A stretch of DNA of 64,000 bases from Mucilaginibacter empetricola. GTDB lineage: Bacteria > Bacteroidota > Bacteroidia > Sphingobacteriales > Sphingobacteriaceae. Position numbers and translations under genes: made by a program. The stretch covers positions 1-64,000 of the forward strand of contig NZ_JANUBZ010000012.1 of NCBI RefSeq assembly GCF_024808665.1, in the 5' to 3' direction. The notes under the pieces are model-generated. The model ran no database searches. It was not told the DNA's origin and saw only the letters and a list, made by a program, of their open reading frames with translations. Shown piece by piece: positions 52,780 through 60,939 of the stretch. Within the stretch, counting starts at the first letter, position 1, and every line of letters starts with the position of its first letter.

Positions 52780-55443
52780 TCAAAGATTAAACCGCGCTTT
52801 GAGCATAACAATCCTCCCCGGCAGTGTATACGAACTGGCGGTAAATGTATTTGCCGACAAATAAAGGGCATTGTAAGTTTTTACATTGAGGAAATTGTTA
52901 GCATCCAGCTCCAGATCGGTTTTCCATTTTGCAATCTTGAATTTTATTGAAGCATCGGCGAAGAAATATTTCAGTTCGTTTGCCTGACTTTGATAGGTGA
53001 TATAATGTTCGCCTGAGAGCTTGAAGAGCCAATTATCATTTGGGTTGTAGTTTATTTCGGCCTGCTGCACCAGTTCTTTAATATGATAGGTAGGCGCATC
53101 GCCAGATGAGTGACTGTCGGTTTGATTGAGGTTGGCCTTATAGCTAAAGTTAACCTGGTCGCTTGCCTTGGTTTCGGCACCCACGTTGAGATTTGTAGCG
53201 ATGGTGTTATAGGGCAACAGCGCATTATTCTGTATTTGGTTGGATAGGTTGTTTTGCCACTGTATACCGCCGCTGAACGTAGTGCGCAAGACAAAGGAAT
53301 ATTTACTGATAGTACCATTAACCGTCCAGGAGTCTGTTACATTTTGAAAAGGCAAAACGATGCGCTGCTGAAAATCATTAGTAATAATGCTCGACGTAAT
53401 ATTATTGGCCGAAATATGATTGTAAGATGCATTAATGCTCCAGAAAAAAAGTACCAGCGCTTTGCGGTAATTGAACCCGAGTGAGGCGGTTTGGCTTTTT
53501 TGTTCGGTGAGGTCAGTATTATTGGCGTAAAGGGTGCGGTAATCCTGCAAAATATAGCCGTGGTAAATATCCTCGATATTGCCGATCACATTCCTAAAAT
53601 TGTAAAGTGCAGTAATAAAATTCTCAATACCAACCATGTATTTGATGCGCAACTGAGGATCGAAATATAACCTGGTTAAACTTTTATTCAGCGCATACAG
53701 GCTATCAGCATAACTAATCTGCTGCAGACTGAGCGGCAGTGTGAGGTTAGCCTTCAATATTTTGCCGGGCAGGTCATAAGCAGCCTCGGCATATACCTTT
53801 TTCCTGGTCCAGTTCAGTCTGTTAGCTGCGCTGTCCGATTCGGGGTTGATGATATTGTTGGATTGTACCACATCCAGGTCCGACACCAATTTTTGCGATT
53901 GCACAACGAAACCTGCCCTATAGCTTTGGGTGAAATAGTCGGATGGTATTTTGAATGAAAAATAATTATTGGTAAACCAGGTGGGCACATTCACCGTTTG
54001 ATTTAGCTGTGCGTAAGGAGCGCCATTGTTGAACACTTCGGGGTTAAGTCCCGGTTCAATGGTTCTGTTTTCAGGCTCGCTGAAATGGCTGATGTAAGAA
54101 TAAAACTCAATGATATTGTTGGACTTAAGCGGCTTCATCAAGTTAAATTCGTTAGAGAAATTGAACGAATTGTCATTAAAAATCTGGTTGACAGCAGTTC
54201 CGTTAGTATTCAGGTCCGAATATTCGGCTTTACGGCTGTAATCGGTTATCAGGATATCATTGAGGTAATAGTTGTCCTTGTTTACATTCAGCGTAAACTG
54301 GCTGTGCAAAATATCGGGCACTAACCTATTCTTCTCACTTTCGTTATACCGGATGGTATCGTTTGGCAGATAGGTCTGTGTCTGCTCCTTGTAATCCTGT
54401 TTCTGCGTATCGTGAACGTAGTAAAGGTTCACTTTTAATTGCTCGCCTTTTTTCAAATTTATCAGGTTATTGGCACTAAGAGCCACCGATTGATCAAACA
54501 AATACCTGTTTTCGGCGAGGTCAGGCGTGTTTACCGTGTCAAGCGATAAAACCGTTGCGGGCGGATCATTATTGATCTTTTGCAGGTAAGATGAAAGGTT
54601 GTGAGATATAAAGTCATTCTGCACATCATCGCCTGTATTGTTCCCCTTCAGGTAATTGATGGCCTTGTATTGATCTTTAAACATCATCGCGTTAAGGTCC
54701 TCGTCATAATTACCCGGCAAACCCGCCCCTATACTCTCCTGCCCCACCAACTGTAGCTTGGCATCTTTTTTTATAGTGAGGTTCAGGGCAACATCATCGC
54801 TCATAACCTTATTTTGCAGCATTTTTATGGGCTGATGATTTTGTATTACCTGCACCTGGTCTACTACGCCATTTGGGATGGTATTAGTGGCGATGTTGTA
54901 TTTATCATCCAGCAAATTATCGCCGCCGATATAGAGGTTGGATATGGTTTTGCCGTTATAGCTGATGGTTCCGTCGGCAGCAACCGATACGCCAGGCAAT
55001 TTTTTAATCACATCGCCAATTACCCTATCCTGCGGATTGCTGAAATCGGACACCTTATAGCTCATCGTATCGCCGCTGGTGCGCAAAAAGGGCCTGTTGC
55101 TTTTAATCACCACCGCCTGCAGCTCGTTAACCGACGTTTTCAATACAAAGTCGACTGGCGCTATACCATTAATAGTTTTTACCTGACTCTTATAACCTAT
55201 ACAGCGGGCTTCCACCAACAAACTATCCGGATTTTTGCCAAATGGAATGGCAAGGTTATAAGCTCCTTTATTATCCGTTGTGATGTAGGTCACAATGGCA
55301 TTACCCGTTTTGTTTTTCAGATTGATGGTAGCAAATGGTACAGCCTTACCTGTGCTATCCTTCACCGTACCATGGATGTTAACCTGGGCAAAACAAAGTG
55401 CAGAAAATAACAGGCCGCATAGCAGCAATATTAAATGTCGCAT
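52780..55443 (-). CDS. TonB-dependent-receptor-type outer-membrane beta-barrel protein
   Basis: 887 residues from the ATG at 55443. Signal peptide (LILLLCGLLFSALCFAQ), then a carboxypeptidase-regulatory-like domain (~25-110: VNIHGTVKDSTGKAVPFATI), a plug-type domain (KKLPGVSVAADGTISYNGKT, then NLYIGGDNLLDDKYN) and a long barrel of the OMP_b-brl_3 type ending ...MLKARFNL. No clear TonB box. Such proteins sit beside GLPGLI proteins in many Bacteroidota. Its gene follows the second GLPGLI gene by 11 bp. Confidence 0.9.
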   Translation of the reverse strand: MRHLILLLCGLLFSALCFAQVNIHGTVKDSTGKAVPFATINLKNKTGNAIVTYITTDNKGAYNLAIPFGKNPDSLLVEARCIGYKSQVKTINGIAPVDFVLKTSVNELQAVVIKSNRPFLRTSGDTMSYKVSDFSNPQDRVIGDVIKKLPGVSVAADGTISYNGKTISNLYIGGDNLLDDKYNIATNTIPNGVVDQVQVIQNHQPIKMLQNKVMSDDVALNLTIKKDAKLQLVGQESIGAGLPGNYDEDLNAMMFKDQYKAINYLKGNNTGDDVQNDFISHNLSSYLQKINNDPPATVLSLDTVNTPDLAENRYLFDQSVALSANNLINLKKGEQLKVNLYYVHDTQKQDYKEQTQTYLPNDTIRYNESEKNRLVPDILHSQFTLNVNKDNYYLNDILITDYSRKAEYSDLNTNGTAVNQIFNDNSFNFSNEFNLMKPLKSNNIIEFYSYISHFSEPENRTIEPGLNPEVFNNGAPYAQLNQTVNVPTWFTNNYFSFKIPSDYFTQSYRAGFVVQSQKLVSDLDVVQSNNIINPESDSAANRLNWTRKKVYAEAAYDLPGKILKANLTLPLSLQQISYADSLYALNKSLTRLYFDPQLRIKYMVGIENFITALYNFRNVIGNIEDIYHGYILQDYRTLYANNTDLTEQKSQTASLGFNYRKALVLFFWSINASYNHISANNITSSIITNDFQQRIVLPFQNVTDSWTVNGTISKYSFVLRTTFSGGIQWQNNLSNQIQNNALLPYNTIATNLNVGAETKASDQVNFSYKANLNQTDSHSSGDAPTYHIKELVQQAEINYNPNDNWLFKLSGEHYITYQSQANELKYFFADASIKFKIAKWKTDLELDANNFLNVKTYNALYLSANTFTASSYTLPGRIVMLKARFNL

Positions 55444-55454
55444 AAAACGCATGA

Positions 55455-56345
55455 TTATTTTTCGGGTAATTCGATTGGGTTATTAACAGGTGGCTGGGGC
55501 CGTACTTTTGTATCAATGTCGGGTTTAGGCCCACCATTGTTTTGTGCTTTAGCCGCCATGGATTGCACCATTACATTCGGGTCCTTGTGCATAGCATTAC
55601 GCAGCTTTTCAAACTCTTTGTCGGTGGTTTTGATACCGTTTGGCACCTGAATAATATTCGGGTCGGTGTCTCCGGCATCATCATCCAGTGGGATCAATAT
55701 CCGGCCATGACGGTCCTTTATGGGTTTATGTGTACCCAATACAGCTTTTTCCACCCGATCGAACTTGAAAACCACTTCCTTTTTTGCGTCATACGCCTCC
55801 ACAATGACACCGGGCAAACCATTCAGCTTCCAAGGACCAACATGTACCGGCAGATCGGCACAAAACCAGGCTGTATAATCACGCCCTTTGAAGTGGCAGG
55901 TTGCTTTTTGGCAATGCAGCTCGCCAAAGTTTGCTTTATCGCCACTGATGTGCCAGTTTATTGCGGGCAGCACTTCATTGATGATATATGGATTCACTAA
56001 CATTTCCCTTCTGACAAGCTTTTTATAGTTTATAAACTGGTAATACTCGGTGCCCGAGCCGGTAACCGTATGATCTAACCTGAAGTTACCACCGGCAGAA
56101 ACCTGTTCCTGCAATTGTTTCCTGTACAATTCGTTCTGCAATTGGGTATCATAGCTTTTATAACTGCTTGTAGCCTTCCCTACAAATAGCACCATGTTCT
56201 CGGTATAAGGATTGGTGCGATTGCTGGTGTCGCGCACGTGGGTAAACTTGTAGTGCACCAATACCTGCGCGGTATCGGTTTTTTGCGCAACGGCCGCATG
56301 CAACGAAGCTGCCAGCCACACGCCTATCACTAAATATTTTTTCAT
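55455..56345 (-). CDS. GLPGLI-family protein (second of a tandem pair)
   Basis: 296 residues from the ATG at 56345 (the frame opens at 56369). Signal peptide (VIGVWLAASLHAAVAQ). The family core KGRDYTAWFCADLPVHVGPW, KLNGLPGVIVEAYD is present, with the motif GLPGV. About half of its residues match the upstream paralogue by eye, so this is a tandem duplication. Function unknown; probably periplasmic. Followed 11 bp later by the barrel gene. Confidence 0.92.
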   Translation of the reverse strand: MKKYLVIGVWLAASLHAAVAQKTDTAQVLVHYKFTHVRDTSNRTNPYTENMVLFVGKATSSYKSYDTQLQNELYRKQLQEQVSAGGNFRLDHTVTGSGTEYYQFINYKKLVRREMLVNPYIINEVLPAINWHISGDKANFGELHCQKATCHFKGRDYTAWFCADLPVHVGPWKLNGLPGVIVEAYDAKKEVVFKFDRVEKAVLGTHKPIKDRHGRILIPLDDDAGDTDPNIIQVPNGIKTTDKEFEKLRNAMHKDPNVMVQSMAAKAQNNGGPKPDIDTKVRPQPPVNNPIELPEK

Positions 56346-56368
56346 GGCTATCTGGAATTTTAAGCGCA

Positions 56369-57295
56369 TTATTTCTTTTCGGGTAATTCTATCGGGTTAT
56401 TAATTACCTGCTGGGGCCCTACTTTAATTTTAATGTTATCCGGCCTGGGGCCATTGCCCGGCCCATTCATGCCCGAAGAAGCCATCATGGCTTGTACAAA
56501 GGCATCCGGATCCTTACGCATGGCATCCTGCAATTTGGTAAATTCTTTTTCGGTGGTTTTGATAGCGCGGGCAGGCAGTTGAATAACAGCAGGATCGGTA
56601 TCTGAATCATCCCCGCCAATCATCACCAGCCTATGGTCTCCCGATTGAGGCTCTGCGGCAGCAGCAACTTGTTGTGCCGGCGCCACTTTTTCAATACCAT
56701 CAAACTTAAAAACCACTTCCTTTTTGGTATCATAAGCTTCCAGAATCACCCCGGGCAAACCGTTTAACTTCCAAGGACCGGCATGAAAAGGCATATCGGC
56801 ACAAAACCATGCGGTATAATCCCTGCCTTTAAAGTGCGTGGTAGCTTTTTGACAATGCATACCGCCAAAGCTGGCTGTGTCGTTGCTTATTTTCCAATTA
56901 ATTGAGGGTAAGGCGTCTTCTATCAGGTAGCTATTGATAACGAGCGATTCCTTTCTATACAATTTCTGCACAGCAGGAAACTGATAGTATTGGATAGGCG
57001 AACCCGTGTTATTCGTGTGAATACTAATGTTTCCATCGGGCGAATTTGCTATTGCTTCTTTCACCTGCTTTTTAAACATGGCATCCTGCAGTTGCTTGTC
57101 GTAACTTTTGTAAACGCTTGAATTTTTGCCGAGAAACAGGGCCATGTTTTCGGTATAAGGATTAGCCCTGTGGGTGGTATCCCTTAAATGCGAAAACTTG
57201 TAATGCACCATAAAAGTGGCAGTGTCGGGTTTTTGCGCCCTGGCGGCAAATGCAGCGAACAGCAAAGTCGCGGCTAGCAGTAAATGCTTTTTCAT
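56369..57295 (-). CDS. GLPGLI-family protein (first of a tandem pair)
   Basis: 308 residues from the ATG at 57295 (an earlier ATG at 57331 adds an unlikely leader). Signal peptide (LLLAATLLFAAFAARAQ). The core motif KGRDYTAWFCADMPFHAGPW, KLNGLPGVILEAYD is conserved with the downstream copy. The C-terminus contains a Gly/Pro-rich insert (MMASSGMNGPGNGPRPDN) missing in the paralogue. First gene of the operon, divergent from the LytS gene across a repeat-filled 500-bp gap. Confidence 0.92.
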   Translation of the reverse strand: MKKHLLLAATLLFAAFAARAQKPDTATFMVHYKFSHLRDTTHRANPYTENMALFLGKNSSVYKSYDKQLQDAMFKKQVKEAIANSPDGNISIHTNNTGSPIQYYQFPAVQKLYRKESLVINSYLIEDALPSINWKISNDTASFGGMHCQKATTHFKGRDYTAWFCADMPFHAGPWKLNGLPGVILEAYDTKKEVVFKFDGIEKVAPAQQVAAAAEPQSGDHRLVMIGGDDSDTDPAVIQLPARAIKTTEKEFTKLQDAMRKDPDAFVQAMMASSGMNGPGNGPRPDNIKIKVGPQQVINNPIELPEKK

Positions 57296-57821
57296 AATTG
57301 TAATAATTTTAAGCAATACTAGGTTGCGCATTCAACCCACTAAAAACTTTGGTATGAATAGCGGTTTACCAATCGCGAAGAACGGATATTTGTTATTTGG
57401 GGTTGGAAGCCCCACCTAAATCCGCTCCGCCATTAGGCGGAAGTACTTCAACTCAATGTCAATAAGTTAAGGAATCAAATTTTGCTTACCCTCTTTTTCG
57501 CTTGCGAAAGAGAGGGTGGTCGATCCGCCTAAAGGCGGAATATGACCGGGTGAGTCACCCCGCGAGCGGAGTGAACGTAAATGCATTGGCGTGTTGACTC
57601 ATCCCGACGACGCTACACTGGTCGGCCTTCTCTCCGGCAAGCCGCAAAGAAGGCAATCGTGGCAATTGGAAAATCAATTTCCCTTATCTTAACGGGATTG
57701 ACCGCAAGCGGTAGAATAACAAAGTCCCCCCGAATTTCGAAAATCAATCATTTGCCACCAAATTGACTTCATTAGTAACATAATTTACCTATGCTATCAA
57801 CAGGATTTTATCTTTGTTTAT
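57296..57821. repeat. Palindrome-rich MITE-like intergenic region
   Basis: 525 bp with no supported gene. Palindromes: TCCGCC/GGCGGA at 57426-57441 and 57524-57539, and a 14-bp stem (13 of 14 pairing) at 57488-57517. The block continues into a G/C-rich stretch with GTGAGTCACC-type and CGCAAGCG-type inverted motifs up to about 57766. Looks like a non-coding repetitive element of the kind common in Sphingobacteriaceae. Confidence 0.55.
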
Positions 57822-59003
57822 ATGATTGCTATAAAGAAAAAAGATTGGATAGAGATTGTGCTGCATATCGCGTTCTGGATAGGTGTGTATTATACCCTCA
57901 CCTCGCTTACAGCATCGCACTTTAAGATGAGTATAGATCACAACGGCTCTGTGATGAAAAGCGATATGATAATTGAAAGGGACGTGAGGCCTACGCTGCA
58001 TATGCTCATCACCTTTGCATTCCTCCTTTTATTATTCTATGGCAATACCTTTTTGTTATTTAAAAAGGCCTTGCGCTATAGAACCGTATTGGTGAGGATT
58101 GCTATACCTCTTGTTTTTTTTGTTGCTGTCTTCGCTGCAAATTACTACGTAGACCAATCACCGCAGGCGGATAACCAGGTGCCGCCGGCTATGCGTGTTT
58201 TTGAGCTCGACCATGTGAAAGGCACGCCTCCGCCACCACCTTTTGGAAAAATCGATCACATCAATGCGCAAACCACAGCTTTTGCATTTGCCGGGAATGG
58301 GCCATCAAATACGATATTGTTTGTTTTCATTATCGTGTTCGGCCTTTCTATAGCTTATTTCTTTTTGAAGGAATGGGCCAGAACCGAACAGTTTCGCTCA
58401 CAACTGGAAGCGGTTCAACTGGATACGGAGATCAAATTCTTAAAATCGCAGGTGAATCCGCATTTTTTGTTCAATACGCTCAACAACCTGTTCTCTATGG
58501 CGCAGCAAAAAGGAAACGATGATTTGGCCGATGGTATTTCGAAACTGTCGGGGATGATGCGTTATATGATTTACGAGAGCAATGAAGAGTATGTGCCACT
58601 GAAAAAGGAGATTGAGTACCTTGATAATTGCATCCTGCTCAATAAATTACGCTATGCGGATGACGAGGTAAAAGTGCTGTTCAATTTCCCTCAACAAACC
58701 GAAGGGGTTTTGATTGCACCAATGTTGTTTATCCCTTTTGTTGAGAATGCCTTCAAACATGGTGTTGCCATTGGGCAATCATCCCAAATTGATATTTCCA
58801 TCGCGGTAGCCAACAAACAACTGATATTTACTTGCGAAAACACCATCTACACCGTTAAAAAAATGGACGACGAGAAGAGTGGCATCGGCCTGGAGAATGT
58901 GAAACGAAGACTGGAGTTGGTGTACCCGCGCAAACATCAACTCGTAATAAAAGATAGCGATGGTAAATTTGCTGTAGAATTAAAAATTAACCTGGAACAA
59001 TGA
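57822..59003 (+). CDS. LytS-type membrane sensor histidine kinase
   Basis: 393 residues. Four N-terminal transmembrane helices (IEIVLHIAFWIGVYYTLTSL ... LLLFYGNTFLLF ... IVFGLSIAYFFLKEW), a Pro-rich periplasmic loop, then the kinase domain: KSQVNPHFLFNTLNNLFSMA with phospho-acceptor His214, and the ATP-site LFIPFVENAFKHGVAIGQ and GIGLENVKRRLELVYP. Overlaps the LytTR gene by 4 bp (ATGA), so they are one unit. Divergent from the GLPGLI cluster. Confidence 0.95.
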   Translation: MIAIKKKDWIEIVLHIAFWIGVYYTLTSLTASHFKMSIDHNGSVMKSDMIIERDVRPTLHMLITFAFLLLLFYGNTFLLFKKALRYRTVLVRIAIPLVFFVAVFAANYYVDQSPQADNQVPPAMRVFELDHVKGTPPPPPFGKIDHINAQTTAFAFAGNGPSNTILFVFIIVFGLSIAYFFLKEWARTEQFRSQLEAVQLDTEIKFLKSQVNPHFLFNTLNNLFSMAQQKGNDDLADGISKLSGMMRYMIYESNEEYVPLKKEIEYLDNCILLNKLRYADDEVKVLFNFPQQTEGVLIAPMLFIPFVENAFKHGVAIGQSSQIDISIAVANKQLIFTCENTIYTVKKMDDEKSGIGLENVKRRLELVYPRKHQLVIKDSDGKFAVELKINLEQ

Positions 59004-59695
59004 ACTGCATAGCCATTGACGACGAGCCCAAAGCACTGGAAGTGATTGAAAGATATTGCCAAAAAAGCGACCTGGTTGACCTGAAAGCTACCTTTCGCGA
59101 ACCGGTGAAAGCGATTGAGTTTCTTAGTCGCGAAAAGATTGATCTTATTTTTCTTGATATCAATATGCCCGACATTAATGGCATGCAACTGATACAAACG
59201 CTTACCGCAAAGCCGATGGTTATTTTTACTACAGCCTATAGCAATTACGCCGTTGAAAGTTATAACCTTAATGCTATTGATTATCTGCTGAAGCCCATTA
59301 CATTCGAACGTTTTTTAGCTGCCGTTAATAAAGCATCGGGCCAGCTCGCCCTACAAAATAAACCATCAGCAAAGGAAGATGAACCCGGTACTGTTTTTAT
59401 CAAAAGCGGACCGCATACTTACCAGGTAAAAGTTGCCGATATACTTTATTTGGAGAAGGACGGCAACTACATTACCGTTTATTTGAAGGATAAGCAAATT
59501 CTGATCCGCGAGAATATGGGCGATATTTTTGACCTGGTACCAGCTGCCGAATTTGTGCGGGTGCACAAATCGTTCGTGGTGGCCATTAAACATATCGCCA
59601 TGATTGAGGTACATCAGCTGATTATCAACGGCGCGAAAATTCCAATCGGTAGTATCTATCGGGAAGTTTTGCGGAGTAGGTTGGGGTTGAAATAG
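59000..59695 (+). CDS. LytTR-type response regulator
   Basis: 231 residues. Receiver domain ~1-115 with acidic pair IDDEPKALE and phospho-acceptor Asp53 in LIFLDINMPDING, then TTAYSNYAVESYNLNAIDYL. LytTR DNA-binding domain ~130-230 (YLEKDGNYITVYLKDKQILI, FVRVHKSFVVAIKHI, IPIGSIYREVLRSRL). Forms the two-component system with the upstream kinase. Natural candidate target: the divergent GLPGLI/barrel/FtsX cluster (inference). Confidence 0.95.
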   Translation: MNCIAIDDEPKALEVIERYCQKSDLVDLKATFREPVKAIEFLSREKIDLIFLDINMPDINGMQLIQTLTAKPMVIFTTAYSNYAVESYNLNAIDYLLKPITFERFLAAVNKASGQLALQNKPSAKEDEPGTVFIKSGPHTYQVKVADILYLEKDGNYITVYLKDKQILIRENMGDIFDLVPAAEFVRVHKSFVVAIKHIAMIEVHQLIINGAKIPIGSIYREVLRSRLGLK

Positions 59696-59757
59696 TGGGA
59701 GGTGTTTACTCCTGATACTGGTCCAAATTACACGATTGCTTAGACTAGAGTGGCAAT

Positions 59758-60777
59758 TTAAAGATCAAAATTATCATTCCAATAAATCTCCGCGTCTACA
59801 AGTTTAGTTTCAAAGTTATAGATGGGATATTTGCTTTCCATTAATTTAATAAGCATCTGCATAGCAATCTCGCCAATTGAAAAGGCATTTTGTTTGATAT
59901 AAGAAATATGCGGCGAAATTAAATCAATAACATCTGAGTTAGAGAATCCAATTATAGCTAAATCGTTATGGTGAGAAAGCTTACTTAATGCCCGTATACT
60001 TGCCTTACTCAACTGGTCGCTTGCAATAAATAGTGCCTGAGGTTTATCAGGTAGTCCCAACAAACCATCAATCGCATCAGTTACCTCGTCTAATATCCGG
60101 CCCCCGGCAAAACAATATTTTACCAGGCTTTCTTCAAACGGCAAAGAGTTCGCTTCGAGCGCAGCCTTATAACCATTCACACGATCGCTGGTAATTGACA
60201 GCTGGGGGGCATTTGCTATAAATGCAATTCTTTCATATCCTTTTTTAATTAACAAAACCGTTGCATCAAAAGCGGCTTTGAAATTGTCGGTAGTAACCTT
60301 AAAAGTCTTAATATCATCAATTATACGGTCAAAAAAAACAATCGGTAGCCCCCGTTCATGCAACTTCGTGATGTGACTATAATCAGTTGTCCCTGCTGAC
60401 ATAGAAATCAGCAAACCATCAACCGAGCTATTGGCCAGGTGTTCTATATTAATGGCCTCCCTTTCGTATAAATCGTGGCTTTGGGTAATAATCACATGAT
60501 ACCCCTTTTCGTAAGCAACGGATTCGATACCATTAATTGTTTGTGAAAAAAAACTGTTGGCCACATCTGCTACCATTACACCTATGGAATAGCTCCGGCT
60601 ATTTTTTAGGCTTCTGGCAGCCGGATTTGAGTAATAATTTATCTTTTTGGCATAATCTTTAACTTTTTTTCGGGTTTCAATGCTAACTTCATGGCTATCT
60701 AACAGCGCTCTTGAAACTGTTGAGGCAGAAAAACCCAATTCCTTTGCGATGTCTTTTATAGTGGCGGCTTTAAACAT
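59758..60777 (-). CDS. LacI-family transcription regulator
   Basis: 339 residues. HTH start (ATIKDIAKELGFSASTVSRA, LLDSHEVSIETRKKV) with the hinge region and a periplasmic-binding-protein-like sugar domain (SIGVMVADVANSFFSQTING, FIASDQLSKASIRAL). Divergent from the GH2 gene, with a 162-bp gap holding a candidate operator, so it probably controls that enzyme in response to its sugar product. Confidence 0.95.
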   Translation of the reverse strand: MFKAATIKDIAKELGFSASTVSRALLDSHEVSIETRKKVKDYAKKINYYSNPAARSLKNSRSYSIGVMVADVANSFFSQTINGIESVAYEKGYHVIITQSHDLYEREAINIEHLANSSVDGLLISMSAGTTDYSHITKLHERGLPIVFFDRIIDDIKTFKVTTDNFKAAFDATVLLIKKGYERIAFIANAPQLSITSDRVNGYKAALEANSLPFEESLVKYCFAGGRILDEVTDAIDGLLGLPDKPQALFIASDQLSKASIRALSKLSHHNDLAIIGFSNSDVIDLISPHISYIKQNAFSIGEIAMQMLIKLMESKYPIYNFETKLVDAEIYWNDNFDL

Positions 60778-60839
60778 ATTAATACAAATAAAAGGATAAG
60801 AGAAATACGGGTTTAAAATTGGTGCAATAATTTTTCCGG

Positions 60840-60853
60840 TAACGTTTGCGTTG
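60840..60853. promoter_or_regulatory. Candidate LacI-type operator in the divergent gap
   Basis: AACG-tttg-CGTT (60841-60852) is a short inverted repeat in the LacI/GH2 gap, inside the longer TAACGTTTGCGTTG. Size and placement would suit a LacI-type operator, though symmetry is short. Confidence 0.45.
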
Positions 60854-60939
60854 ATTTTTGCCGGTTAATTTTTAAATTAATTTTTATCTCGCTAACATCG
60901 CTTAACCATTAAACCGCAACGCCTAAAATTAGTGTTATT

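Noticed and set aside
57581..57766. 61-codon frame in the palindrome-rich gap
   Set aside because: Composition follows the repeat sequence and the residues match no protein pattern.
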